The position numbers and the translations under genes were made by a program. The notes beneath the pieces are model-generated. The model was not told the origin of the DNA, ran no database searches, and saw only the letters and a list, made by a program, of their open reading frames with translations. From Rhizobium sp. Root274 (GTDB taxonomy: Bacteria > Pseudomonadota > Alphaproteobacteria > Rhizobiales > Rhizobiaceae), in NCBI RefSeq assembly GCF_001429245.1, contig NZ_LMJE01000001.1, forward strand, positions 1,062,309 to 1,126,308: a DNA stretch of 64,000 nt. The letters are read 5' to 3'. This document shows positions 1 through 12,219 of this stretch, in pieces (position 1 is the stretch's first letter; each line of letters starts with the position of its first letter).

Positions 1-2469
1 GAAGCCCGCAATCTGTGCGGTGCTCAGCGCTCCGATCTGATCAGTTGTCATCACACCAACCTGAGCGGAGGTCAAAGCAGCCAACTGCGTGGAGGTCAGT
101 CCGCCCAGCTGAGTTGTGCTCAGGGCCGCCACATTCGCCGTGGACAGTCCGGCAATCGCCTTCGCGCCGATGGCAGCCACATCCGCTGTGGCGAACGTCG
201 CCAGATCGTCCGTTCCGAGAGCCGCCAGGGCGGCCGATCCGAGGGCGGTAATCTGCGTTGTGGTCAAGGCGTCGACCTGATCCGTGGAGAGCGCGCCGAC
301 TTGTGCCGAGTTCAGGCCTGCAATTGCTTTCGACGAAAGAACTGCAACCTGTCCGGTTGTCAGAGCTGCGACATTTGCGGTGCTGAGCGCGGCGACCTGG
401 GTCGAGCCGAAGCCGCTAACCTGCGTCGTTGTCAGCCCGGCGATCTGGTCCGTGGTCAGGGCACCGATCTGGGTCGAGGTCAGAGCCGCGAACTGAGCCG
501 ATGTCAGAGCAGCTGCCTGATCCGTGGAAAGAGCGGCGATATTGGTGGTTGAAAGACCGACAATGGCCTTAGCACTGATGGCCGCTATCTTTGCCGTCGA
601 CAATGCTGCCAAGTCATCGGTTCCGAGAGCCGAGACCGCTGCCGAACCAAGGCCGGCGATTTGCGTTGTCGTCAGAGCACCGACCTGGTCGGTCGTCATG
701 GCGCCAAACTGTGCAGACGTGAGCGAACCAAGTTGGGTCGAGGTCAAGGCTGCGACCTGATTGGTGGTCAATGCCGCGATATTGTCCGTCGACAGTCCAG
801 CGATGGCCTTGCTGGAGATTGCAGCGATATCGAGGGTGGAGAACAGGGCAATATCATCGGTGCCAAGGGCGGCCAGATCTTCGGAACCAAGGGCTGCCAC
901 CTGTGCCGGCGTCAAAGCTTGGATCTGGTCGGTCGTCATGGCCGTGAACTGAGCCGAAGACAGGGAGGCGACAGCGGCGGAGTTGAGAGCGGCGACCTGA
1001 GCGGTGCTGAGGAGGGCGACGTTGGCGGTGGTGAGACCCGTCAGCTGCGTCGATTTCAACGCTGCAACCTGGGTTGTTGTCAGCACCGTCGCCTGATCAC
1101 TTGTCAGCGCGCCGATCTGAGCTGAACTCAGTGCTCCTACCTGCGCGGCTGTCAGACCCACTGTCTGGTCCGTGGTGAGTGCGGCAATGACAGTGGTGCT
1201 GAGGCCGGCGATGGCCTTGCTGCTGATCAGGGCGATCTCGGAGGTGGAGAAGGTGGCGATATCGTCGGTGCCGAGCGCGGCAAGAGCGCCGGAGCCCAGA
1301 CCTGCAATCTGACCGGTCGTCAGAGCGGCAACCTGATCGGTCGTCAGGGCCGCGATCTGGGTGCTCGTCAGAGCGGCGATCGCCTTGGAGCTCAGGGCCG
1401 CGACGGCGGCCGTAGAAAGCACAGCAATGTTGCTTGTGTTGAGCGCCGCAACCTGGGTAGCTCCCAGACCTGCGATCTGCGTGGTGGTGAATGCTGCAAC
1501 CTGATCTGTTGACAGAGATGCGACCTGCGTCGAGGTCAACGCTGCGACCTGCTTCGACGTCAGCGCACCGATCTGGTCGCTATCGAAGGAGGCCAGCGCT
1601 GCCGTGGTCAGACCCGTGATGCCCTTGATGCTGATGGCGGCGATCTTGGCGGTAGAGAATACATCGACGTCATCAGACATCAGTGCCCCGATCTGGGCAG
1701 AGCTGAGGACGGCGAAATGGGCGGTGCTCAGACCTTCCACATTGACATTCAGGGTATCAATCTGGTGCGTGCTGAAGCCGACAATGGCCTTCGTGCTGAG
1801 GGCGGTGACCTGGGCGCTGGAAAGACTTTGAATCTGGGTGTCGCCGAGAGCCGCAGCCTGAGACGAAGTGAGGGCGGCGACCTGTGTGGTGCTAAGAGCT
1901 GCGATGTTGTCGGTCGTCAGAGCGACGATCTGGGCCGTGGTCAGCGCCGCGACCTGCGCGCTAGACAGGGCTGCCAACTGGGTTGTGGAGAGGGCTGCGA
2001 TATTTGCGGTCGAAAGGCCTGAGATTGCCTTGGAGCTGATCGCCGCGATATCGGTGGAATCCAGGGTTGCGAAGTCTTCAGTGGCCAGAGATGCAATCGC
2101 CGCTGAGCTCAAAGCGCCGATCTGGCTGCTGGTCATCGCGGCGATCTGATCAGAGGAAAGCGCGGCGACCTGCGTCGACGAGAGGGCTGCGATCTGGGTC
2201 GTGCCAAGTGCGCTGATCTTGGCCGAATCGATAACGGCCAGTTGCGCAGCATTGAGGCCAACCATGCCGGTGGAGGAAAGGGCGCTGAGCTGGCTGGAGC
2301 TGAGTGCCGCCAGATCCTCGGTTTCGAGCGCCGCAATCTGCGCGGACGAAAGGACCTTGATCTGTGCCGACGAAAGCGCCGCCATGTCTTCCGTCGTGAG
2401 ACTGACAATGGTTGCCGTGGAGAGTGACTTGACCTGGGATGTGGTCAGAGAAGTGATGATCGAGGTCAT
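1..2469 (-). CDS. Giant octapeptide-repeat protein, N-terminal part (truncated by window edge)
   Basis: An open frame of 823 codons runs from an ATG at 2469 (AAAGG-type ribosome site just upstream) off the left edge without a stop. From about residue 6 it is an unbroken tandem of eight-residue units, consensus L-[ST]-[ST]-x-Q-[IV]-A-[AG], roughly 100 copies. Units with LGTDD/LETED followed two units later by an ISSKAIAG-type unit recur every 10 or 17 octads, giving a super-period. It is very rich in Ser, Thr, Ala and Leu and has almost no Cys, Trp or charged clusters. There is no signal peptide; large rhizobial surface proteins of this kind usually leave by type I secretion with a C-terminal signal, which would lie outside the window (inference). 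The exact family is not recognised. It is divergent from a GT41 glycosyltransferase. All plus-strand frames here are shadows. Confidence 0.85.
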   Translation of the reverse strand, partial: MTSIITSLTTSQVKSLSTATIVSLTTEDMAALSSAQIKVLSSAQIAALETEDLAALSSSQLSALSSTGMVGLNAAQLAVIDSAKISALGTTQIAALSSTQVAALSSDQIAAMTSSQIGALSSAAIASLATEDFATLDSTDIAAISSKAISGLSTANIAALSTTQLAALSSAQVAALTTAQIVALTTDNIAALSTTQVAALTSSQAAALGDTQIQSLSSAQVTALSTKAIVGFSTHQIDTLNVNVEGLSTAHFAVLSSAQIGALMSDDVDVFSTAKIAAISIKGITGLTTAALASFDSDQIGALTSKQVAALTSTQVASLSTDQVAAFTTTQIAGLGATQVAALNTSNIAVLSTAAVAALSSKAIAALTSTQIAALTTDQVAALTTGQIAGLGSGALAALGTDDIATFSTSEIALISSKAIAGLSTTVIAALTTDQTVGLTAAQVGALSSAQIGALTSDQATVLTTTQVAALKSTQLTGLTTANVALLSTAQVAALNSAAVASLSSAQFTAMTTDQIQALTPAQVAALGSEDLAALGTDDIALFSTLDIAAISSKAIAGLSTDNIAALTTNQVAALTSTQLGSLTSAQFGAMTTDQVGALTTTQIAGLGSAAVSALGTDDLAALSTAKIAAISAKAIVGLSTTNIAALSTDQAAALTSAQFAALTSTQIGALTTDQIAGLTTTQVSGFGSTQVAALSTANVAALTTGQVAVLSSKAIAGLNSAQVGALSTDQVDALTTTQITALGSAALAALGTDDLATFATADVAAIGAKAIAGLSTANVAALSTTQLGGLTSTQLAALTSAQVGVMTTDQIGALSTAQIAGF

Positions 2470-3089
2470 TTAGGCGCGCCTTTGACGTTACGATTTGCTG
2501 ATGTCATTCCCCTGCCGCCGCATTGTGAGAAGGCCCATTGCCCTGTCACCGCGAACTCAAGCGCATCCTGCGCCTGCTGGCGTTTCAGCCTGTCGAAGAG
2601 CGCCGCTGCGGCTTCCATCGAACAGGTGTCCTAGCGGACTGAAAATGTGAGGTAACATGGCTTTCGTGGAAGCCGGAACGCGGGAGGCATCATGCATTCG
2701 GGAACCAATCGGAACCCTAACCCTGCGCTTTGAAAAATGTCGGCTCTTGCTGCACAAGAGGTTTTTGGCCTGATCCAGCTGAACGGTCTCGTTGCCGAGT
2801 CACGCTGCAGTGGGATCCATGCGCGAATCCTTGCATTTTAGATTCTAATATTCGGTTAATTGGTTATTCGTAAAGTCGTAAATTCAATTTCACAATTGAA
2901 ACGAGTCCACTCACCGTTTGTCAACGAAGTCTGCCGTCTCAGGAGCATTCACGAGAAAGGGCTGACAGGTGCCTCTTGACCCGAAGCGTGGCAAGCCCAA
3001 AGCAAGCTAGATTTGCTAATGAGCGAGAGCGCAATGCGCCCGTGTCAATTCGCGCCGCCAGGCCTCAACCTTCGTGGAATGTCCAGATC
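2470..3089. other. Divergent intergenic region between repeat protein and glycosyltransferase genes
   Basis: About 620 bases with no convincing gene. The part near 2820-2905 is much more AT-rich than the surroundings and probably holds the promoters. It includes a 7-bp inverted repeat (2883-2900). A TTG at 2976 could extend the glycosyltransferase frame by 38 codons, but that extension looks non-conserved and the ATG at 3090 is preferred. Confidence 0.5.
2883..2900. promoter_or_regulatory. Inverted repeat, candidate operator
   Basis: TTCAATT (2883-2889) and AATTGAA (2894-2900) are perfect inverted arms separated by TCAC. They sit in an AT-rich stretch upstream of the glycosyltransferase gene. 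The regulator is unknown and the site could be coincidental. Confidence 0.3.
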
Positions 3090-6346
<3,257 letters not shown>

Positions 6347-6397
6347 CCAGCCGGCCACCCGGATGGGTTCGGAACTCGCTACTGAAAGCCTCTTTGG

Positions 6398-7384
6398 ATG
6401 ACCGAAACGAAAATCCTCGTCACCGGCGGCGCCGGCTATATCGGCTCCCACACCTGCCTTGCGCTTGCGGCGAAGGGGTTTATCCCCGTCGTCTATGACA
6501 ACTTCTCGAGCGGCCACCGCGAGTTCGTGAAGTGGGGGCCGGTCGAAGAGGGGGACATTCGCGATCGCGCGCGATTGCGCGAGGTACTGACCCGGCACAA
6601 GCCGGCGGCCGTGCTGCATTTTGCCGGCCTGATCGAGGTATCGCAATCCTTCAAGGAGCCGGAAGCCTTCTATGACATCAATGTCGTCGGGTCGCTCAAC
6701 CTTCTGCAGGAGATGATGGAAGCCGATATCCGCGCCTTCGTGTTCTCCTCGACCTGCGCCACCTATGGCCAGCCGCAATACATGCCGCTCGACGAGGCGC
6801 ATCCGCAGGCACCGATCAATCCCTATGGTCGCACGAAGCATATTGTCGAGCAGGCGCTGCGGGACTTCGCCTTATGCGAGCGCATGCGCTCGGTGATGCT
6901 GCGTTACTTCAACGCTGCCGGCGCAGATAATGAAGGCCGCATTGGCGAATGGCACACCCCTGAGACGCATGCCATCCCCCTTCTCATCGAGGCGGCGCTC
7001 GGAAGACGTCAGGGCTTTTCGATCTTCGGCGACGACTATGACACGCGTGACGGCACATGCATCCGCGACTATGTGCATGTCTCCGATCTGGCTGACGCCC
7101 ATGTTCGGGCTGTCGAGTATCTGTTGAACGGTGGGGATACCGTGGCGATCAATCTTGGTACCGGCACCGGCACCAGTGTTCAAGAACTGGTGACGGCTGT
7201 CGAAGCCGTGTCGGGCCGGCCCCTGCCGGTGACGAGAGCAGAGCGGCGCCCCGGTGATCCGCCGCTTCTCGTTGCGAGCAATGCGACGGCCCGCGATATC
7301 CTCGGCTGGGAGCCTGAACGCCATATCGATGACATCATCCGCTCAGCCTGGACCTGGCATCGCCGCTTCAACGGATATTCCTGA
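6398..7384 (+). CDS. galE: UDP-glucose 4-epimerase
   Basis: A 328-residue extended short-chain dehydrogenase that interconverts UDP-glucose and UDP-galactose with bound NAD. The Rossmann motif VTGGAGYIGSHT is at residues 8-19, the SSTCATYG segment supplies the catalytic Ser/Thr, and Y143-GRT-K147 is the catalytic YxxxK. The C-terminal NLGTGTGTSV and GDPP motifs are typical. As third gene of the cluster it would feed UDP-galactose to the preceding mutase. In rhizobia the same activity (ExoB) serves exopolysaccharide and LPS, so a role beyond this locus is possible. A short hairpin (7381-7396) overlaps its end. Confidence 0.95.
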   Translation: MTETKILVTGGAGYIGSHTCLALAAKGFIPVVYDNFSSGHREFVKWGPVEEGDIRDRARLREVLTRHKPAAVLHFAGLIEVSQSFKEPEAFYDINVVGSLNLLQEMMEADIRAFVFSSTCATYGQPQYMPLDEAHPQAPINPYGRTKHIVEQALRDFALCERMRSVMLRYFNAAGADNEGRIGEWHTPETHAIPLLIEAALGRRQGFSIFGDDYDTRDGTCIRDYVHVSDLADAHVRAVEYLLNGGDTVAINLGTGTGTSVQELVTAVEAVSGRPLPVTRAERRPGDPPLLVASNATARDILGWEPERHIDDIIRSAWTWHRRFNGYS

Positions 7385-7417
7385 GCGGCGGCTCAGCACT
7401 TTCGGCTCGCTCCGCCG

Positions 7418-7813
7418 TCAAACCTTCGGGTCGTCTGGAGGCACTGCCTGCGACGCGCGAGGTCCAGGCCTTGTCAGCACGAAGACTGCACAGGCGACGA
7501 GGATCGCACCGACCAACAGTTTGAGCCAGAGTTGCGGCGGCCCGACAAACCAGACGATCAGATAGCTGGCCGACATCAGTGAAACCGAGGCAATCTTGGC
7601 CTTCCTGGAGATCGCTCCTTCGCGCCGCCAGTCGATGAGCGGCTGACCGTAACGCGGATGATCGAGCAACCACTGTTCGAAGCGCGGCGAAGAACGGGCG
7701 AAGAGTGCCGCCGCAAGGATCATGAAGGGTGTCGTCGGCAGAAGCGGCAGGAAGACGCCCACCACGCCGATCGCGACCAGCAGCCAGGCAGCGGCGAGAG
7801 TGAGAAGACGCAT
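7418..7813 (-). CDS. YbaN family (DUF454) small inner-membrane protein
   Basis: A 131-residue membrane protein. It begins with a hydrophobic segment (LLTLAAAWLLVAIGVVGVFL) and then the family signature PLLPTTPFMILAAALFARSSPR. A second pair of helices lies near residues 80-115. YbaN proteins are widespread and of unknown function. I chose the ATG at 7813 because AAGGA sits at proper spacing; an ATG at 7861 lacks a good ribosome site. The gene is convergent with galE and divergent from the amino-acid oxidase-like gene. Confidence 0.8.
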   Translation of the reverse strand: MRLLTLAAAWLLVAIGVVGVFLPLLPTTPFMILAAALFARSSPRFEQWLLDHPRYGQPLIDWRREGAISRKAKIASVSLMSASYLIVWFVGPPQLWLKLLVGAILVACAVFVLTRPGPRASQAVPPDDPKV

Positions 7814-7838
7814 GCGGGGTCCTTCGCGGCGAAGCTTT

Positions 7839-7872
7839 AAGTTGCGCCAGAGATACCGCATGTTCGCAACTT
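7839..7872. promoter_or_regulatory. Inverted repeat in divergent promoter region
   Basis: AAGTTGCG (7839-7846) and CGCAACTT (7865-7872) are perfect inverted 8-bp arms 18 bases apart, between the YbaN-type gene and the FAD oxidoreductase gene. The spacing fits a dimeric regulator bound on one DNA face. No regulator gene is adjacent. Confidence 0.3.
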
Positions 7873-7981
7873 GGCAAGGATGTTGAGGATCGGAGGAATT
7901 GCGGCAATTTTTCGTTTGCACCGCAACAGGGGACATGCATCCTTGGCCGGGAAATCTCGTCCTCAGGAATTCGCAAGCCTC

Positions 7982-9235
7982 ATGTCCAAGACCACCCTCG
8001 TTCTCGGCGCCGGCATTATCGGCGTATCCACTGCCATTCACCTCGCCCGTCGCGGCCGTTCAGTCATTCTGGTGGATCGGCGTGGGGCTGGCGAAGAGAC
8101 GTCGTTCGGCAATGCCGGACTGATCCAGCGCGAGGGCGTCGTGCCTTACGGCTTCCCGCAGGAATTGGGCATGTTGATCCGCTATGGTCTCAACAACCGC
8201 ATCGATGCGCATTACCACGCCAGCGCCATGCTCAAGCTCGTGCCCTTCCTGTCGCGCTACTGGTGGCATTCGAACAAGAGCCGCCATCAGGCGATTGCTC
8301 GGGCCTATGCGCCGCTCATCGAAAGCTCGGTTACCGAACACAAGGACCTGATCGAGGCGGCCAATGCCGGCCACCTGATCCGCAAGGACGGCTGGATGGA
8401 GATCTTCCGCACCACCGGAAAACGCGACACAGAACTCGCCGAGGCGGAGCGTCTGTCGCGTGAATATGGGGTCAGCTACCGAGCGCTCTCGCGCGAAGAT
8501 CTGGCAAAGGAAGAACCGCATATACGCGGCGAGTTCGTCGGCGGCCTGAAGTGGAACGACCCCTGGTCTGTCACGGATCCGCATGGATTGACCAAGGCCT
8601 ATCTCACCTATTTCCAGTCGCTCGGTGGACGTTTCGTCAAGGGTGATGCCTTGAGCCTCGAACAGGGGCCGAATGGCCACGGCTGGCGGGTGCAGACCGA
8701 AGACGGCATGGTCGAAGGCGATGACGTGGTGCTGGCTCTCGGCCCGTGGTCGGAAGAGGTCACCCGCAAGTTCGGCTATCGCTTCCTGCTCGGCGTGAAG
8801 CGCGGTTATCACATGCATTACGCACCAGCCGGCAATGCGGTGCTGAATGGCTGGACGATGGATGCGGAGCGCGGCTATTTCCTGGCGCCCATGGACAAGG
8901 GCATCCGTCTGACCACGGGTGCAGAATTTGCCAATCGGGATGCGCCGAAGTCGCCGGTTCAACTCGGTCGCGCCGAAAAGGTCGCGCGCGAGATCTTCCC
9001 ACTCGGCGAGCGCCTCGATGCCGAGCCGTGGATGGGCGCCCGCCCCTGCACGCCCGACATGATGCCTGTGATCGGCAAGGCGCCGCGCCACGACGGTCTC
9101 TGGTTTGCGTTCGGCCATGCCCATCACGGCCTTACCCTTGGGCCGACGACGGGCCGCCTGATCGCCGAAATGATGACCGGGGAAAAGCCTTTCCTCGATC
9201 CGAAAGCCTGGAGCCCGGAGCGGTTCCGGGCCTGA
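7982..9235 (+). CDS. DadA-like FAD-dependent amino-acid dehydrogenase/oxidase
   Basis: A 417-residue DAO-superfamily flavoprotein. The N-terminal FAD fold is LVLGAGIIGVSTAIHLARRG, followed by an acidic residue in ILVDRR and the GEETSFGNAGLI segment typical of DadA. The C-terminal part has GARPCTPDMMPVIG and FGHAHHGLTLGPTTGRLIAE, the second FAD-contact motif. Such enzymes oxidise D-amino acids or related secondary amines; the substrate cannot be fixed from sequence. The ATG at 7982 aligns the FAD fold to residue 5, so the longer frame is not used. It lies upstream of a PuuA/PuuB pair with about 290 bases between, so co-transcription is uncertain. Confidence 0.85.
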   Translation: MSKTTLVLGAGIIGVSTAIHLARRGRSVILVDRRGAGEETSFGNAGLIQREGVVPYGFPQELGMLIRYGLNNRIDAHYHASAMLKLVPFLSRYWWHSNKSRHQAIARAYAPLIESSVTEHKDLIEAANAGHLIRKDGWMEIFRTTGKRDTELAEAERLSREYGVSYRALSREDLAKEEPHIRGEFVGGLKWNDPWSVTDPHGLTKAYLTYFQSLGGRFVKGDALSLEQGPNGHGWRVQTEDGMVEGDDVVLALGPWSEEVTRKFGYRFLLGVKRGYHMHYAPAGNAVLNGWTMDAERGYFLAPMDKGIRLTTGAEFANRDAPKSPVQLGRAEKVAREIFPLGERLDAEPWMGARPCTPDMMPVIGKAPRHDGLWFAFGHAHHGLTLGPTTGRLIAEMMTGEKPFLDPKAWSPERFRA

Positions 9236-9308
9236 AAACGGCTGCCCCCTGCCGACAGCTTCTGCCGGGGGCTAGCCTTCCGGGGCCAGAAGTGCTACTC
9301 AGCCCCGT

Positions 9309-9339
9309 AATTTGATCAAATTGTTTCCATGGGGAAACA
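9309..9339. promoter_or_regulatory. Two adjacent palindromes upstream of puuA
   Basis: A perfect 14-bp palindrome AATTTGATCAAATT (9309-9322) abuts TGTTTCC/GGAAACA arms (9322-9328 and 9333-9339). They lie about 190 bases before the PuuA-type gene, in the only AT-rich patch of that gap. They may be regulator sites; the regulator is unknown. Confidence 0.35.
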
Positions 9340-9524
9340 GGCCGGACATCAATGCGCACCGTCAGCATGCGGCCGGCCAAGGGGATCGCTAAAAAAAGCG
9401 GGCAGTGGCAATGCGCCGGTGTTTGATCCATAACGCGAAAAGCGTCTATCGTTAGCGGACAGCCCGCTTGCGCCCTGTTGTGCGCTTTTTGAAACCTGAT
9501 CGACATCAGCCATTACGGTGACCC

Positions 9525-10883
9525 ATGGACATGGCCGAAGAGGCACGCGAATTCTTCGCGGCAAATCCCGATATTGAAGTACTCGAAGCTTTCGTGATCG
9601 ACGTGAACGGCGTACCGCGTGGCAAGTGGATCCCGCGGGAGCGCGCCATCGACGTGTTGACCAAGGGCATGGCGATGCCCCGCTCCGTCTATGCGCTCGA
9701 CGTCTGGGGCCGCGACGTGAACGCCGCCGGCCTTGCCGAAGGTACCGGCGACCCGGACGGCATCTGCTTTCCCGTTCCCGGCACTCTATCCCGCGTGACC
9801 TGGCTCTCGCGGCCGACGGCGCAGGTTCTCTTGCAAATGCAGACGACCGAAGGCGAAAGCTTTTATGCGGACCCGCGCCAGGTGCTGGCCAATGTCATGG
9901 CGCGCTATGCGGCGGCCAAGCTCACACCGGTCGTTGCGACGGAACTCGAATTCTACCTGATCGATCCGGTGCGCTCGGCGCTCGATCCGGTGCGTCCGCC
10001 CAATACGCGTGACGGGCGTTGGCACACCGGCCAGACGCAGGTTCTGTCGATTTCAGAGCTACAGGATTTCGAAGAGGTATTCCACGGCATCTCGTCGGCT
10101 GCCCGCGCCCAGAAGGTGCCGGCCGACACGACGCTGCGGGAAAACGGTCCGGGCCAGTATGAAATCAACCTCAACCATGTGCCGGATGCCCTTGCAGCAG
10201 CCGATTACGCGGTGCTGCTGAAGCGCATCGTCAAGGGCGTGGCGCGGGCGAACGACCTCGACGCCACCTTCATGGCCAAGCCCTATGGCATGCAGGCCGG
10301 CAGCGGCATGCATGTGCATTTTTCCGTCCTCGACGAGAATGGCCGCAACATCTATGTCGGCGAGGACGGACCTTCCGAGGCGCTCTATCATTCCGTCGGC
10401 GGGCTCCTGGAAAACATGGGCGAGAGCATGGCGATCTTTGCCCCGCACCAGAACTCCTATCGGCGCCTGCGTCCATCCGAACATGCTCCGACTTACGCCT
10501 CCTGGGGCATCGACAATCGGTCGGCCGCCGTGCGGGTGATCACCGCGTCGAAGCCTGCGACCCGCATCGAGCATCGCGTGGCCGGATCCGACACCAATCC
10601 CTATCTGGTGCTCGCCATGATCCTCTCTGCGGCGCTTGCCGGCATGAAGGAGAAACTGTCTCCGGGCGGGGCGATCTCCGGCGACGAGCACGCGGTCAAC
10701 CACGAACCGTTGCCGACCAACTGGGATTATTCGCTGCAGCGTTTCGCCAAGTCGAGCTTTGCCTATGCGGCGCTCGGGCCGAAATATCGCAGCCTCTACA
10801 GCGCCTGCAAATATCAGGAACTCTCGGAGTTCTCATTGCGCGTGACCGACGTCGAATACGACGCCTATATCCGAACCGTGTGA
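9525..10883 (+). CDS. puuA: Gamma-glutamylputrescine synthetase-type glutamine synthetase
   Basis: A 452-residue member of the glutamine synthetase fold. The ATP/Mg motifs include VVATELEFYLID, RENGPGQYEINL and GSGMHVHFS. The C-terminal half has NSYRRLRPSEHAPTYASWG and RIEHRVAGSDTNPYLVLA, which are characteristic of PuuA-like enzymes and not of GlnA. PuuA ligates glutamate to putrescine with ATP as the first step of the Puu catabolic route. It is followed after 10 bases by a PuuB-type oxidase, which supports the assignment. A potFGHI putrescine importer lies 20 kb downstream. Other amines as substrates cannot be excluded. Confidence 0.85.
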   Translation: MDMAEEAREFFAANPDIEVLEAFVIDVNGVPRGKWIPRERAIDVLTKGMAMPRSVYALDVWGRDVNAAGLAEGTGDPDGICFPVPGTLSRVTWLSRPTAQVLLQMQTTEGESFYADPRQVLANVMARYAAAKLTPVVATELEFYLIDPVRSALDPVRPPNTRDGRWHTGQTQVLSISELQDFEEVFHGISSAARAQKVPADTTLRENGPGQYEINLNHVPDALAAADYAVLLKRIVKGVARANDLDATFMAKPYGMQAGSGMHVHFSVLDENGRNIYVGEDGPSEALYHSVGGLLENMGESMAIFAPHQNSYRRLRPSEHAPTYASWGIDNRSAAVRVITASKPATRIEHRVAGSDTNPYLVLAMILSAALAGMKEKLSPGGAISGDEHAVNHEPLPTNWDYSLQRFAKSSFAYAALGPKYRSLYSACKYQELSEFSLRVTDVEYDAYIRTV

Positions 10884-10893
10884 GGTGACATCC

Positions 10894-12192
10894 ATGGAAA
10901 AGTCGATCGGACCCAATCCCGGCCATGCGGCCACCTATTATGCGGCCTCTGCCCGCGACAAGCGTGTGCGCCCCTCACTCGACGGTCAGCACACGGCCGA
11001 TGTCTGCGTGATCGGTGCTGGCTTCACCGGCATTTCGGCGGCATTGCAACTGGCCGAGAATGGGTATTCGGTGATCGTGCTCGAAGCCGACCGTATTGGC
11101 TTCGGCGCCTCCGGCCGCAATGGAGGGCAGATCGTCAACGGCTACAGCCGCGATCTGGAGACGATTGCGAAGCGTTATGGACCTGACCGGGCCGCCCGGC
11201 TCGGCGAGATGTCGCTGGAAGGCGGCCGGATTATTCGCGAGCGCGTGACGAAATACGGAATCGAATGCGACCTCGTCGACGGCGGTTTCTTTGCGGCCTT
11301 CACCGACAAGCAGGTGAATGAAATGGCCGAGGTTCGCGCCAACTGGCAGAAGCACGGTCATGACGGGCTGGAGATGGTCTCCAAGGCCGAGGTCGGAAAA
11401 TACGTGAAGGCGGACCGCTATGTCGGCGGCATGATCGACACCAAGGGCGGCCATATCCATCCGCTCGACCTGGTGCTCGGCGAAGCGGCGGCGGCGGAAA
11501 GCCTCGGCGCCAAGATCTTCGAGAAGTCCAAGGTGGTGCATCTCGATACCGGTCCGCAGCCCTTCGTCTGCACCGAAGGCGGCATCGTCAAGGCCAAGCA
11601 TATCCTGGTCTGTGGGAATGCCTATATGGCCGGCCTTGCCCCGAAGATCACCGAGAAGATGATGCCGGTGTCCAGCCAAGTCATGGCGACAGAGCCGCTG
11701 GACGTCAAGCTGATCGAGGAACTTCTGCCGGCAAACTACTGCGTCGAGGATGCGAATTACGTGCTCGACTATTATCGACGCACAGCCGACAACCGCCTGC
11801 TCTATGGCGGCGGCATCGGTTACGGCGGGCAGGATCCGAAGAACCTGACAGGCGTCATCCGGCCGAACATGCTCAAGACGTTTCCGCAGTTGAAGGAAGC
11901 GAAGATCGACTATGCCTGGAGCGGCAATTTTGCCCTGACGCTGACCCGCATTCCGCACATGGGCAAGCTCTCGGACACCGTCTATTTCTCGCATGGCGAC
12001 AGCGGTCACGGCGTGACTACGACACATCTGCTCGGCAAGATCCTCGGCGAGGCCGTGCATGGGCAGATGAGCCGTTTCGACGTCTGGTCGTCGTTGCAGG
12101 CTTATCCCTTCCCCGGCGGGCGCATGTTCCGGGTGCCGTTCACCGTGATGGGCGCCTTGTGGTATGGTCTTCGCGACAAGCTCGGCGTCTAA
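10894..12192 (+). CDS. puuB: Gamma-glutamylputrescine oxidase-type FAD oxidoreductase
   Basis: A 432-residue DAO-family flavoprotein. It has the FAD fold VCVIGAGFTGISAALQLAENG, the FGASGRNGGQIVNGYS motif typical of PuuB, the GHIHPLDLVLG segment, and a C-terminal GDSGHGVTTTHLLGK motif. PuuB oxidises gamma-glutamylputrescine to the aldehyde, releasing ammonia and H2O2. The ATG at 10894 follows GAGGTGA, which overlaps the puuA stop, so the two genes are translationally coupled. The dehydrogenase and hydrolase steps (PuuC, PuuD) are not adjacent. Confidence 0.85.
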   Translation: MEKSIGPNPGHAATYYAASARDKRVRPSLDGQHTADVCVIGAGFTGISAALQLAENGYSVIVLEADRIGFGASGRNGGQIVNGYSRDLETIAKRYGPDRAARLGEMSLEGGRIIRERVTKYGIECDLVDGGFFAAFTDKQVNEMAEVRANWQKHGHDGLEMVSKAEVGKYVKADRYVGGMIDTKGGHIHPLDLVLGEAAAAESLGAKIFEKSKVVHLDTGPQPFVCTEGGIVKAKHILVCGNAYMAGLAPKITEKMMPVSSQVMATEPLDVKLIEELLPANYCVEDANYVLDYYRRTADNRLLYGGGIGYGGQDPKNLTGVIRPNMLKTFPQLKEAKIDYAWSGNFALTLTRIPHMGKLSDTVYFSHGDSGHGVTTTHLLGKILGEAVHGQMSRFDVWSSLQAYPFPGGRMFRVPFTVMGALWYGLRDKLGV

Positions 12193-12219
12193 CCACCGGG
12201 CATTACCCTCGCCTCCTGT

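Noticed and set aside
1..2469. Tandem 24-base repeat as a CRISPR or satellite array
   Set aside because: There are no spacers; the variation is codon-like and keeps one frame open, so it is coding repeat.
15..2473. Many plus-strand open frames of 60-154 codons across the repeat region
   Set aside because: They are antisense shadows of the 24-base repeat. The minus-strand frame is unbroken for 823 codons with a consistent octad pattern.
2557..2757. 66-codon minus-strand frame in the divergent intergenic region
   Set aside because: No ribosome site or recognisable motif and odd composition.
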